From positions 21,895,223 to 21,959,222 of the forward strand of contig OU744446.1 of NCBI GenBank assembly GCA_916610825.1: a DNA stretch of 64,000 nt, given 5' to 3'. A model generated the notes under the pieces. That model had not been told where the DNA came from, did no database searches, and was given only the letters and a program-made list of their open reading frames with translations. This document shows positions 48,993 through 60,412 of the stretch, piece by piece. This DNA comes from Haliclystus octoradiatus. Taxonomy: Eukaryota > Cnidaria > Staurozoa > Stauromedusae > Haliclystidae. The position numbers were made by a program, and so were the translations under genes. The stretch's first letter is position 1; every line of letters starts with the position of its first letter.

Positions 48993-51900
48993 GTTTATGT
49001 AAAATTCGAATTCCCTTGGGAATTAAGCATTGTTTTTGTCATTTTGAGCTGATTTTGTAAAATTCGAATTCCCTTGGGAATTAAGCATTGTTTTAAGTCA
49101 TTTTGAGCTGTTTTTGTAAAATTCGAATTCCCTTGGGAACTGGGCATTGTTTTTGGTTTTGGTCATTTTTAGCTGTTTTTGAAAAATTCAAATTCCCTTG
49201 GGAATTAAGCATTGTTTTTGGTCATTTTGAGCTGTTTTTGAAAAATTCAAATTCCCTTGGGAATTAAGCATTGTTTTAGGTCATTTTGACATGTATTTGT
49301 AAAATTCGAATTCCCTTGGGAATTAAGCATTGTTTCAGGTCATTTTGAGCTGTTTTTGAAAAATTCAAATTCCCTTTGGAATTAAGCATTGTTTTAGGTC
49401 ATTTTGAGCTGGTTTTGTAAAATTCGAATTCCCTTGGGAATTAAGCATTATTTTAAGTCATTTTGAGCTGTTTTTGTAAAATTCGAATTCCCTTGGGAAT
49501 TAAGCATTGTTTTAGGTCATTTTGAGCTGATTTTGTAAAATTCGAATTCCCTTGGGAATTAAGCATTGTTTTAAGTCATTTTGAGCTGTTTTTGTAAAAT
49601 TCGAATTCCCTTGGGAACTGAGCATTGTTTTTGGTTTTGGTCATTTTTAGCTGTTTTTGAAAAATTCAAATTCCCTTGGGAATTAAGCACTGTTTTTGGT
49701 CATTTTGAGCTGTTTTTGAAAAATTCAAATTCCCTTGGGAATTAAGCATTGTTTAAGGTCATTTTGAACTGTTTTTGAAAAATTCGAATTCCCTTGGGAA
49801 TTAAGCATTGTTTTAGGTCATTTTGAGCTGTTTTTGAAAAATTCGAATTCCCTTTGGAATTAAGCATTGTTTTATGTCATTTTGAGCTGGTTTTGTAAAA
49901 TTCGAATTTCATTGGGAATTAAGCATTGTTTTAGGTCATTTTGAGCTGTTTTTGTAAAATTCGAATTCCCTTGGGAACTGGGCATTGTTTTTGGTCATTT
50001 TGAGCTGTTTTTGAAAAATTCAAATTCCCTTGGGAATTAAGCATTGTTTTAGGTCATTTTGGGCTGTTTTTGAAAAATTCAAATTCCCTTGGGAATTAAG
50101 CATTGTTTTAGGTCATTTTGAGCTGTTTTTGAAAAATTCGAATTCCCTTGGGAATTAAGCATTGTTTTAGGTCATTTTGAGCTGTTTTTGTAAAATTCGA
50201 ATTCCCTTGGGAATTAAGCATTGTTTTAAGTCATTTTGAGCTGTTTTTGTAAATTTCGAATTCCCTTGAGAATTAAGCATTGTTTTAGGTCATTTTGAGC
50301 TGTTTTTGTAAAATTCGAATTCCCTTGGGAATTAAGCATTGTTTTAAGTCATTTTGGGCTGTTTTTGAAAAATTCAAATTCCCTTGGGAATTAAGCATTG
50401 TTTTAGGTCATTTTGAGCTGTTTTTGAAAAATTCGAATTCCCTTGGGAATTAAGCATTGTTTTAGGTCATTTTGAGCTGTTTTTGTAAAATTCGAATTCC
50501 CTTGGGAATTAAGCATTGTTTTAAGTCATTTTGAGCTGTTTTTGTAAAATTCGAATTCCCTTGAGAATTAAGCATTGTTTTAGGTCATTTTGAGCTGTTT
50601 TTGTAAAATTCGAATTCCCTTGGGAATTAAGCATTGTTTTAAGTCATTTTGAGCTGTTTTTGTAAAATTCGAATTCCCTTGAGAATTAAGCATTGTTTTA
50701 GGTCATTTTGAGCTGTTTTTGAAAAATTCAAATTCCCTTGGGAATTAAGCATTGTTTCAGGTCATTTTGAGCTGTTTTTGAAAAATTCGAATTCCCTTGG
50801 GAATTAAGCATTGTTTTAGGTCATTTTGAGCTGTTTATGTAAAATTCGAATTCCCTTGGGAATTAAGCATTGTTTTTGTCATTTTGAGCTGATTTTGTAA
50901 AATTCGAATTCCCTTGGGAATTAAGCATTGTTTTAAGTCATTTTGAGCTGTTTTTGTAAAATTCGAATTCCCTTGGGAACTGGGCATTGTTTTTGGTTTT
51001 GGTCATTTTTAGCTGTTTTTGAAAAATTCAAATTCCCTTGGGAATTAAGCATTGTTTTTGGTCATTTTGAGCTGTTTTTGAAAAATTCAAATTCCCTTGG
51101 GAATTAAGCATTGTTTTAGGTCATTTTGAACTGTTTTTGAAAAATTCGAATTCCCTTGGGAATTAAGCATTGTTTTAGGTCATTTTGAGCTGTTTTTGAA
51201 AAATTCAAATTCCCTTTGGAATTAAGCATTGTTTTAGGTCATTTTGAGCTGGTTTTGTAAAATTCGAATTCCCTTGGGAATTAAGCATTATTTTAAGTCA
51301 TTTTGAGCTGTTTTTGTAAAATTCGAATTCCCTTGGGAATTAAGCATTGTTTTAGGTCATTTTGAGCTGATTTTGTAAAATTCGAATTCCCTTGGGAATT
51401 AAGCATTGTTTTAAGTCATTTTGAGCTGTTTTTGTAAAATTCGAATTCCCTTGGGAACTGGGCATTGTTTTTGGTTTTGGTCATTTTTAGCTGTTTTTGT
51501 AAAATTCGAATTTCCTTGGGAATTAAGCATTGTTTTAGGTCATTTTGAGCTGTTTTTGTAAAATTCGAATTCCCTTGGGAACTGGGCATTGTTTTTGGTC
51601 ATTTTGAGCTGTTTTTGAAAAATTCAAATTCCCTTGGGAATTAAGCATTGTTTTAGGTCATTTTGGGCTGTTTTTGAAAAATTCAAATTCCCTTGGGAAT
51701 TAAGCATTGTTTTAGGTCATTTTGAGCTGTTTTTGAAAAATTCAAATTCCCTTGGGAATTAAGCATTGTTTTAGGTCATTTTGAGCTGTTTTTGTAAAAT
51801 TCGAATTCCCTTGGGAATTAAGCATTGTTTTAAGTCATTTTGAGCTGTTTTTGTAAAATTCGAATTCCCTTGAGAATTAAGCATTGTTTTAGGTCATTTT

Positions 51901-52141
51901 GAGCTGTTTTTGTAAAATTCGAATTCCCTTGGGAATTAAGCATTGTTTTAAGTCATTTTGAGCTGTTTTTGTAAAATTCGAATTCCCTTGAGAATTAAGC
52001 ATTGTTTTAGGTCATTTTGAGCTGTTTTTGAAAAATTCGAATTCCCTTGGGAATTAAGCATTGTTTCAGGTCATTTTGAGCTGTTTTTGAAAAATTCGAA
52101 TTCCCTTGGGAATTAAGCATTGTTTTAGGTCATTTTGAGCT
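48993..52141 (+). repeat. Landmark units of 1,840 and 1,309 bp
   Basis: Landmarks at 48993, 50833 and 52142. The first has an odd GACATGTATTTG monomer near 49288 and an extended tail with repeated CTTGAGAATT monomers. The second jumps near 51490-51510 from TCATTTTTAGCTG to a TGTAAAATTCG, AATTTCC monomer, fusing two positions of the unit. Confidence 0.78.
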
Positions 52142-53622
52142 GTTTATGTAAAATTCGAATTCCCTTGGGAATTAAGCATTGTTTTTGTCATTTTGAGCTG
52201 ATTTTGTAAAATTCGAATTCCCTTGGGAATTAAGCATTGTTTTAAGTCATTTTGAGCTGTTTTTGTAAAATTCGAATTCCCTTGGGAACTGGGCATTGTT
52301 TTTGGTTTTGGTCATTTTTAGCTGTTTTTGAAAAATTCAAATTCCCTTGGGAATTAAGCATTGTTTTTGGTCATTTTGAGCTGTTTTTGAAAAATTCAAA
52401 TTCCCTTGGGAATTAAGCATTGTTTTAGGTCATTTTGAACTGTTTTTGAAAAATTCGAATTCCCTTGGGAATTAAGCATTGTTTTAGGTCATTTTGAGCT
52501 GTTTTTGAAAAATTCGAATTCCCTTGGGAATTAAGCATTGTTTTAGGTCATTTTGAGCTGGTTTTGTAAAATTCGAATTCCCTTGGGAATTAAGCATTAT
52601 TTTAAGTCATTTTGAGCTGTTTTTGTAAAATTCGAATTCCCTTGGGAATTAAGCATTGTTTTAGGTCATTTTGAGCTGTTTTTTTAAAAATTCGAATTTC
52701 CTTGGGAATTAAGCATTGTTTTAGGTCATTTTGAGCTGTTTTTGTAAAATTCGAATTCCCTTGGGAACTGGGCATTGTTTTTGGTCATTTTGAGCTGTTT
52801 TTGAAAAATTCAAATTCCCTTGGGAATTAAGCATTGCTTTAGGTCATTTTGGGCTGTTTTTGAACAATTCAAAGTCCCTTGGGAATTAAGCATTGTTTTA
52901 GGTCATTTTGAGCTGTTTTTGAAAAATTCGAATTCCCTTGGGAATTAAGCATTGTTTTAGGTCATTTTGAGCTGTTTTTGTAAAATTCGAATTCCCTTGG
53001 GAATTAAGCATTGTTTTAAGTCATTTTGAGCTGTTTTTGTAAAATTCGAATTCCCTTGAGAATTAAGCATTGTTTTAGGTCATTTTGAGCTGTTTTTGAA
53101 AAATTCGAATCTCCTTGGGAATTAAGCATTGTTTTAGGTCATTTTGAGCTGTTTTTGAAAAATTCAAATTCCCTTGGGAATTAAGCATTGTTTTAGGTCA
53201 TTTTGAGCTGTTTTTGAAAAATTCGAATTCCCTTGGGAATTAAGCATTGTTTTAGGTCATTTTGAGCTGTTTTTGTAAAATTCGAATTCCCTTGGGAATT
53301 AAGCATTGTTTTAAGTCATTTTGAGCTGTTTTTGTAAAATTCGAATTCCCTTGAGAATTAAGCATTGTTTTAGGTCATTTTGAGCTGTTTTTGTAAAATT
53401 CGAATTCCCTTGGGAATTAAGCATTGTTTTAAGTCATTTTGAGCTGTTTTTGTAAAATTCGAATTCCCTTGAGAATTAAGCATTGCTTTAGGTCATTTTG
53501 AGCTGTTTTTGAAAAATTCAAATTCCCTTGGGAATTAAGCATTGTTTCAGGTCATTTTGAGCTGTTTTTGAAAAATTCGAATTCCATTGGGAATTAAGCA
53601 TTGTTTTAGGTCATTTTGAGCT
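52142..53622 (+). repeat. 25-monomer landmark HOR (1,481 bp)
   Basis: Carries the GCTTTAGG, GAACAATTC, AAAGTCCC triple variant near 52835-52870 and CGAATCTCC near 53108. It matches the 39.8-40.7-kb segment in its first half. Confidence 0.83.
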
Positions 53623-55108
53623 GTTTATGTAAAATTCGAATTCCCTTGGGAATTAAGCATTGTTTTTGTCATTTTGAGCTGATTTTGTAAAATTCGAATT
53701 CCCTTGGGAATTAAGCATTGTTTTAAGTCATTTTGAGCTGTTTTTGTAAAATTCGAATTCCCTTGGGAACTGGGCATTGTTTTTGGTTTTGGTCATTTTT
53801 AGCTGTTTTTGAAAAATTCAAATTCCCTTGGCAATTAAGCATTGTTTTTGGTCATTTTGAGCTGTTTTTGAAAAATTCAAATTCCCTTGGGAATTAAGCA
53901 TTGTTTTAGGTCATTTTGAACTGTTTTTGAAAAATTCGAATTCCCTTGGGAATTAAGCATTGTTTTAGGTCATTTTGAGCTGTTTTTGAAAAATTCAAAT
54001 TCCCTTTGGAATTAAGCATTGTTTTAGTTTATTTTGAGCTGGTTTTGTAAAATTCGAATTCCCTTGGGAATTAAGCATTATTTTAAGTCATTTTGAGCTG
54101 TTTTTGTAAAATTCGAATTCCCTTGGGAATTAAGCATTGTTTTAGGTCATTTTGAGCTGATTTTGTAAAATTCGAATTCCCTTGGGAATTAAGCATTGTT
54201 TTAAGTCATTTTGAGCTGATTTTGTAAAATTCGAATTCCCTTGGGAACTGGGCATTGTTTTTGGTTTTGGTCATTTCTAGCTGTTTTTGAAAAATTCAAA
54301 TTCCCTTGGGAATTAAGCACTGTTTTTGGTCATTTTGAGCTGTTTTTGAAAAATTCAAATTCCCTTGGGAATTAAGCATTGTTTTAGGTCTTTTTGAACT
54401 GTTTTTGAAAAATTCGAATTCCCTTGGGAATTAAGCATTGTTTTAGGTCATTTTGAGCTGTTTTTGAAAAATTCGAATTCCCTTTGGAATTAAGCATTGT
54501 TTTATGTCATTTTGAGCTGGTTTTGTAAAATTCGAATTTCCTTGGGAATTAAGCATTGTTTTAGGTCATTTTGAGCTGTTTTTGTAAAATTCGAATTCCC
54601 TTGGGAACTGGGCATTGTTTTTGGTCATTTTGAGCTGTTTTTGAAAAATTCAAATTCCCTTGGGAATTAAGCATTGTTTTAGGTCATTTTAGGCTGTTTT
54701 TGAAAAATTCAAATTCCCTTGGGAATTAAGCATTGTTTTAGGTCATTTTGAGCTGTTTTTGAAAAATTCGAATTCCCTTGGGAATTAAGCATTGTTTTAG
54801 GTCATTTTGAGCTGTTTTTGTAAAATTCGAATTCCCTTGGGAATTAAGCATTGTTTTAAGTTATTTTGAGCTGTTTTTGTAAAATTCGAATTCCCTTGAG
54901 AATTAAGCATTGTTTTAGGTCATTTTGAGCTGTTTTTGTAAAATTCGAATTCCCTTGAGAATTAAGCATTGTTTTAGGTCATTTTGAGCTGTTTTTGAAA
55001 AATTCAAATTCCCTTGGGAATTAAGCATTGTTTCAGGTCATTTTGAGCTGTTAAGGAAAAATTCGAATTCCCTTGGGAATTAAGCATTGTTTTAGGTCAT
55101 TTTGAGCT
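53623..55108 (+). repeat. 25-monomer landmark HOR with two 65-bp monomers (1,486 bp)
   Basis: Same type as 43758-45243. Private changes are GGCAATTAAGC near 53830, GTTTTAGTTTATTTTG near 54026, TCATTTCTAGCTG near 54272 and GGTCTTTTTGAACTG near 54388. Confidence 0.83.
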
Positions 55109-58100
55109 GTTTATGTAAAATTCGAATTCCCTTGGGAATTAAGCATTGTTTTTGTCATTTTGAGCTGATTTTGTAAAATTCGAATTCCCTTGGGAATTAA
55201 GCATTGTTTTAAGTCATTTTGAGCTGTTTTTGTAAAATTCGAATTCCCTTGGGAACTGGGCATTGTTTTTGGTTTTGGTCATTTTTAGCTGTTTTTGAAA
55301 AATTCAAATTCCCTTGGGAATTAAGCATTGTTTTTGGTCATTTTGAGCTGTTTTTGAAAAATTCAAATTCCCTTGGGAATTAAGCATTGTTTTAGGTCAT
55401 TTTGAACTGTTTTTGAAAAATTCGAATTCCCTTGGGAATTAAGCATTGTTTTAGGTCATTTTGAGCTGTTTTTGAAAAATTTGAATTCCCTTTGGAATTA
55501 AGCATTGTTTTAGGTCATTTTGAGCTGGTTTTGTAAAATTCGAATTCCCTTGGGAATTAAGCATTGTTTTAAGTCATTTTGAGCTGTTTTTGTAAAATTC
55601 GAATTCCCTTGGGAACTGGGCATTGTTTTTGGTCATTTTGAGCTGTTTTTGAAAAATTCAAATTCCCTTGGGAATTAAGCATTGCTTTAGGTCATTTTGG
55701 GCTGTTTTTGAACAATTCAAAGTCCCTTGGGAATTAAGCATTGTTTTAGGTCATTTTGAGCTGTTTTTGAAAAATTCGAATTCCCTTGGGAATTAAGCAT
55801 TGTTTTAGGTCATTTTGAGCTGTTTTTGTAAAATTCGAATTCCCTTGGGAATTAAGCATTGTTTTAAGTCATTTTGAGCTGTTTTTGTAAAATTCGAATT
55901 CCCTTGGGAATTAAGCATTGTTTTAGGTCATTTTGAGCTGTTTTTGAAAAATTCGAATTCCCTTGGGAATTAAGCATTGTTTTAGGTCATTTTGAGCTGT
56001 TTTTGAAAAATTCGAATTCCCTTGTGAATTAAGCATTGTTTTAGGTCATTTCGAGCTGTTTTTGTAAAATTCGAATTCCCTTGGGAATTAAGCATTGTTT
56101 TAAGTCATTTTGAGCTGTTTTTGTGAAATTCGAATTCCCTTGGGAATTAAGCATTGTTTTAGGTCATTTTGAGCTGTTTTTGGAAAATTCGAATTTCCTT
56201 GGGAATTAAGCATTGTTTTAGGTCATTTTGAGCTGTTTTTGTAAAATTCGAATTCCCTTGGGAACTGGGCATTGTTTTTGGTCATTTTGAGCTGTTTTTG
56301 AAAAATTCAAATTCCCTTGGGAATTAAGCATTGTTTTAGGTCATTTTGAGCTGTTTTTGAAAAATTCAAATTCCCTTGGGAATTAAGCATTGTTTTAGGT
56401 CATTCTGAGCTGTTTTTGAAAAATTCGAATTCCCTTGGGAATTAAGCATTGTTTTAGGTCATTTTGAGCTGTTTTTGAAAAATTCGAATTCCCTTGGGTA
56501 TTAAGCATTGTTTTAGGTCATTTTGAGCTGTTTTTGTAAAATTCGAATTCCCTTGGGAATTAAGCATTGTTTTTGTCATTTTGAGCTGATTATGTAAAAT
56601 TCGAACTCCCTTGGGAATTAAGCATTGTTTCAAGTCATTTTGAGCTGTTTTTGTAAAATTCGAATTCCCTTGGGAATTAAGCATTGTTTTAGGTCATTTT
56701 GAGCTGATTTTGTAAAATTCGAATTCCCTTGGGAATTAAGCATTGTTTTAAGTCATTTTGAGCTGTTTTTGTAAAATTCGAATTCCCTTGGGAACTGGGC
56801 ATTGTTTTTGGTTTTGGTCATTTTTAGCTGTTTTTGAAAAATTCAAATTCCCTTGGGAATTAAGCACTGTTTTTGGTCATTTTGAGCTGTTTTTGAAAAA
56901 TTCAAATTCCCTTGGGAATTAAGCATTGTTTTAGGTCATTTTGAACTGTTTTTGATAAATTCGAATTCCCTTGGGAATTAAGCATTGTTTTAGGTCATTT
57001 TGAGCTGTTTTTGAAAAATTCGAATTCCCTTTGGAATTAAGCATTGTTTTATGTCATTTTGAGCTGGTTTTGTAAAATTCGAATTTCCTTGGGAATTAAG
57101 CATTGTTTTAGGTCATTTTGAGCTGTTTTTGTAAAATTCGAATTCCCTTGGGAACTGGGCATTGTTTTTGGTCATTTTGAGCTGTTTTTGAAAAATTCAA
57201 ATTCCCTTGGGAATTAAGCATTGTTTTAGGTCATTTTGGGCTGTTTTTGAAAAATTCAAATTCCTATGGGAATTAAGCATTGTTTTAGGTCATTTTGAGC
57301 TGTTTTTGAAAAATTCGAATTCCCTTGGGAATTAAGCATTGTTTTAGGTCATTTTGAGCTGTTTTTGTAAAATTCGAATTCCCTTGGGAATTAAGCATTG
57401 TTTTAGGTCATTTTGAACTGTTTTTGAAAAATTCGAATTCCCTTGGGAATTAAGCATTGTTTTAGGTCATTTTGAGCTGTTTTTGAAAAATTCGAATTCC
57501 CTTTGGAATTAAGCATTGTTTTAGGTCATTTTGAGCTGGTTTTGTAAAATTCGAATTCCCTTGGGAATTAAGCATTATTTTAAGTCATTTTGAGCTGTTT
57601 TTGTAAAATTCGAATTTCCTTAGGAATTAAGCATTGTTTTAGGTCATTTAGAGCTGTTTTTGTAAAATTCGAATTCCCTTGGGAACTGGGCATTGTTTTT
57701 GGTCATTTTGAGCTGTTTTTGAAAAATTCAAATTCCCTTGGGAATTAAGCATTGCTTTAGGTCATTTTGGGCTGTTTTTGAACAATTCAAAGTCCCTTGG
57801 GAATTAAGCATTGTTTTAGGTCATTTTGAGCTGTTTTTGAAAAATTCGAATTCCCTTGGGAATTAAGCATTGTTTTAGGTCATTTTGAGCTGTTTTTGTA
57901 AAATTCGAATTCCCTTGGGAATTAGGCATTGTTTTAAGTCATTTTGAGCTGTTTTTGTAAAATTCGAATTCCCTTGAGAATTAAGCATTGTTTTAGGTCA
58001 TTTTGAGCTGTTTTTGAAAAATTCGAATCTCCTTGGGAATTAAGCATTGTTTTAGGTCATTTTGAGCTGTTTTTGAAAAATTCGAATTCCCTTGGGAATT

Positions 58101-58146
58101 AAGCATTGTTTTAGGTCATTTTGAGCTGTTTTTGAAAAATTCGAAT
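55109..58146 (+). repeat. Last landmark unit and terminal mosaic of the main array
   Basis: Final GTTTATG at 55109 and 65-bp monomers near 55261 and 56804. The GAACAATTC, AAAGTCCC variant occurs near 55712 and 57782. A block at about 56020-56690 (TTTCGAGCTG, TTTGGAAAATTCG, CATTCTGAGCTG, GGGTATTAAGC) reappears 2,129 bp later as the array edge. Confidence 0.75.
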
Positions 58147-59279
58147 TCCCTTGGGAATTAAGCATTGTTTTAGGTCATTTCGAGCTGTTTTTGTAAAATT
58201 CGAATTCCCTTGGGAATTAAGCATTGTTTTAAGTCATTTTGAGCTGTTTTTGTGAAATTCGAATTCCCTTGGGAATTAAGCATTGTTTTAGGTCATTTTG
58301 AGCTGTTTTTGGAAAATTCGAATTTCCTTGGGAATTAAGCATTGTTTTAGGTCATTTTGAGCTGTTTTTGTAAAATTCGAATTCCCTTGGGAACTGGGCA
58401 TTGTTTTTGGTCATTTTGAGCTGTTTTTGAAAAATTCAAATTCCCTTGGGAATTAAGCATTGTTTTAGGTCATTTTGAGCTGTTTTTGAAAAATTCAAAT
58501 TCCCTTGGGAATTAAGCATTGTTTTAGGTCATTCTGAGCTGTTTTTGAAAAATTCGAATTCCCTTGGGAATTAAGCATTGTTTTAGGTCATTTTGAGCTG
58601 TTTTTGAAAAATTCGAATTCCCTTGGGTATTAAGCATTGTTTTAGGTCATTTTGAGCTGTTTTTGTAAAATTCGAATTCCCTTGGGAATTAAGCATTGTT
58701 TTTGTCATTTTGAGCTGATTATGTAAAATTCGAATTCCCTTGGGAATTAAGCATTGTTTCAAGTCATTTTGAGCTGTTTTTGTAAAATTCGAATTCCCTT
58801 GGGAACTGGGCATTGGTCATTTTGAACTATCTTTGCCACATTTGAATTCCCATGGCAATGAGACATTGTTTTTCGTTATTTCGGGTTCCCATGGGAATTA
58901 GGCATTGTTCTTGGTCATTTTGAACTATCTTTGCCACATTTGAATTCCCATGGCAATGAGGCATTGTTTTTCGTGATTTCGAGTTCCCATGGGAATTAGG
59001 CATTGTTCCTTGTCATTTTAAAGTGTTTTTTGTCAAATTTGAATTCCCATAGGACTTAGGCATTGTTTTTGGTCATTTCGAATGCCTATGGGAATTAGGG
59101 ACTGTTCTTGGTCATTTTGAATTGTTTTTGTGAAAATTGAATTCCCATTTGAGTTATGCAGTGTTTTTGGTTAATTCGAATTCCCAAAGGAATTAGGCAT
59201 TGTTCTTGGTTGATTCGAACTATCTTTGCCACATTTGAATTCCAATGGCAATGAGGTATTGTTTTTGGTAATTTTGAGT
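58147..59279 (+). repeat. 1,133-bp junction duplication, copy 1
   Basis: Contains the last 669 bp of main-family monomers followed by 464 bp of the diverged family. Every landmark recurs 1,133 bp later, and I found no mismatch while reading the two side by side. Both share variants that the related block at 61.2-61.65 kb lacks: CGTTATTTCGGG, TTTGAGTTATGCAG and GCAATGAGGTATTG. The copy ends inside TTCCC, the stretch shared by both families' cores. Confidence 0.92.
58816..59279 (+). repeat. First block of diverged 39/59-bp family
   Basis: The switch from the main family falls at GGGCATTGGTCATTTTG: a main-type AACTGGGC monomer whose linker has lost TTTTTG is followed by GAACTATCTTTGCCAC. Monomers alternate between long ones (GAACTATC or GAATTG, then the core) and 39-bp ones. 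Several cores are imperfect, such as CCATGGCAATGAG, CCATAGGACTTAG and CCCATTTGAG. Confidence 0.9.
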
Positions 59280-59948
59280 TCCCTTGGGAATTAAGCATTG
59301 TTTTAGGTCATTTCGAGCTGTTTTTGTAAAATTCGAATTCCCTTGGGAATTAAGCATTGTTTTAAGTCATTTTGAGCTGTTTTTGTGAAATTCGAATTCC
59401 CTTGGGAATTAAGCATTGTTTTAGGTCATTTTGAGCTGTTTTTGGAAAATTCGAATTTCCTTGGGAATTAAGCATTGTTTTAGGTCATTTTGAGCTGTTT
59501 TTGTAAAATTCGAATTCCCTTGGGAACTGGGCATTGTTTTTGGTCATTTTGAGCTGTTTTTGAAAAATTCAAATTCCCTTGGGAATTAAGCATTGTTTTA
59601 GGTCATTTTGAGCTGTTTTTGAAAAATTCAAATTCCCTTGGGAATTAAGCATTGTTTTAGGTCATTCTGAGCTGTTTTTGAAAAATTCGAATTCCCTTGG
59701 GAATTAAGCATTGTTTTAGGTCATTTTGAGCTGTTTTTGAAAAATTCGAATTCCCTTGGGTATTAAGCATTGTTTTAGGTCATTTTGAGCTGTTTTTGTA
59801 AAATTCGAATTCCCTTGGGAATTAAGCATTGTTTTTGTCATTTTGAGCTGATTATGTAAAATTCGAATTCCCTTGGGAATTAAGCATTGTTTCAAGTCAT
59901 TTTGAGCTGTTTTTGTAAAATTCGAATTCCCTTGGGAACTGGGCATTG
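59280..59948 (+). repeat. Re-entrant block of main 59-bp monomers
   Basis: Main-family monomers with TTTCGAGCTG, TTTGGAAAATTCG, CATTCTGAGCTG and GGGTATTAAGC, matching 58147-58815. The left joint (TTTTGAGTTCCC to TTGGGAATTAAGC) is where the duplication's two ends meet. Confidence 0.92.
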
Positions 59949-60412
59949 GTCATTTTGAACTATCTTTGCCACATTTGAATTCCCATGGCAATGAGACATT
60001 GTTTTTCGTTATTTCGGGTTCCCATGGGAATTAGGCATTGTTCTTGGTCATTTTGAACTATCTTTGCCACATTTGAATTCCCATGGCAATGAGGCATTGT
60101 TTTTCGTGATTTCGAGTTCCCATGGGAATTAGGCATTGTTCCTTGTCATTTTAAAGTGTTTTTTGTCAAATTTGAATTCCCATAGGACTTAGGCATTGTT
60201 TTTGGTCATTTCGAATGCCTATGGGAATTAGGGACTGTTCTTGGTCATTTTGAATTGTTTTTGTGAAAATTGAATTCCCATTTGAGTTATGCAGTGTTTT
60301 TGGTTAATTCGAATTCCCAAAGGAATTAGGCATTGTTCTTGGTTGATTCGAACTATCTTTGCCACATTTGAATTCCAATGGCAATGAGGTATTGTTTTTG
60401 GTAATTTTGAGT
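59280..60412 (+). repeat. 1,133-bp junction duplication, copy 2
   Basis: Second copy of the boundary-spanning unit. Beyond about 60412 the sequence continues as CATGGGAATTAGGC, the original diverged-family context, whereas copy 1 returns to CTTGGGAATTAAGC. This places the crossover inside the shared TTCCC of the core. Confidence 0.92.

Larger units (their letters stand above)
1..58815 (+). repeat. Main 59-bp satellite array
   Basis: Uninterrupted head-to-tail array of a 59-bp monomer, all in one orientation. Reading order within a monomer is GGTCATTTT, GAGCTGTTTTTG, an A-rich stretch, TTCG, the dyad AATTCCCTTGGGAATT, then AAGCATTGTTTTA. Length variants are 58 bp (linker GTTTTTGT), 60 bp (extra T in the T-run before TAAAAATTC), 65 bp (extra TTTTGG) and 39 bp (about 20 bp missing). 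Base variants recur in a fixed order, which gives higher-order structure. Most monomers carry EcoRI GAATTC. No gene, transposon or unique insertion was seen. Monomer identity and taxon are not recognised. A centromeric or heterochromatic role is inferred only from the structure. Confidence 0.97.

Noticed and set aside
1..58815. CRISPR-like array of regular direct repeats
   Set aside because: The period is regular, but there are no unique spacers; the whole 59 bp is repeated. No cas genes are present, and the array is far too long.
1..58815. CENP-B box in TTCGAATTCCCTTGGGA
   Set aside because: The TTCG start and GGGA end look similar to the box, but the required inner A and the CGGG positions do not match in register. 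Spacing would need a shift of one base.
1..58815. Telomere-like motif (TTTTAGG) in each monomer
   Set aside because: It occurs once per 59 bp and is never in tandem, so it is not a telomere repeat or interstitial telomere.
1..58815. AGGTCA, a nuclear-receptor half-site, once in most monomers
   Set aside because: A six-base match in a repeated unit is expected by chance. Neighbouring bases do not fit an extended receptor element, and many monomers read AAGTCA, TTGTCA or TTGGTCA instead.
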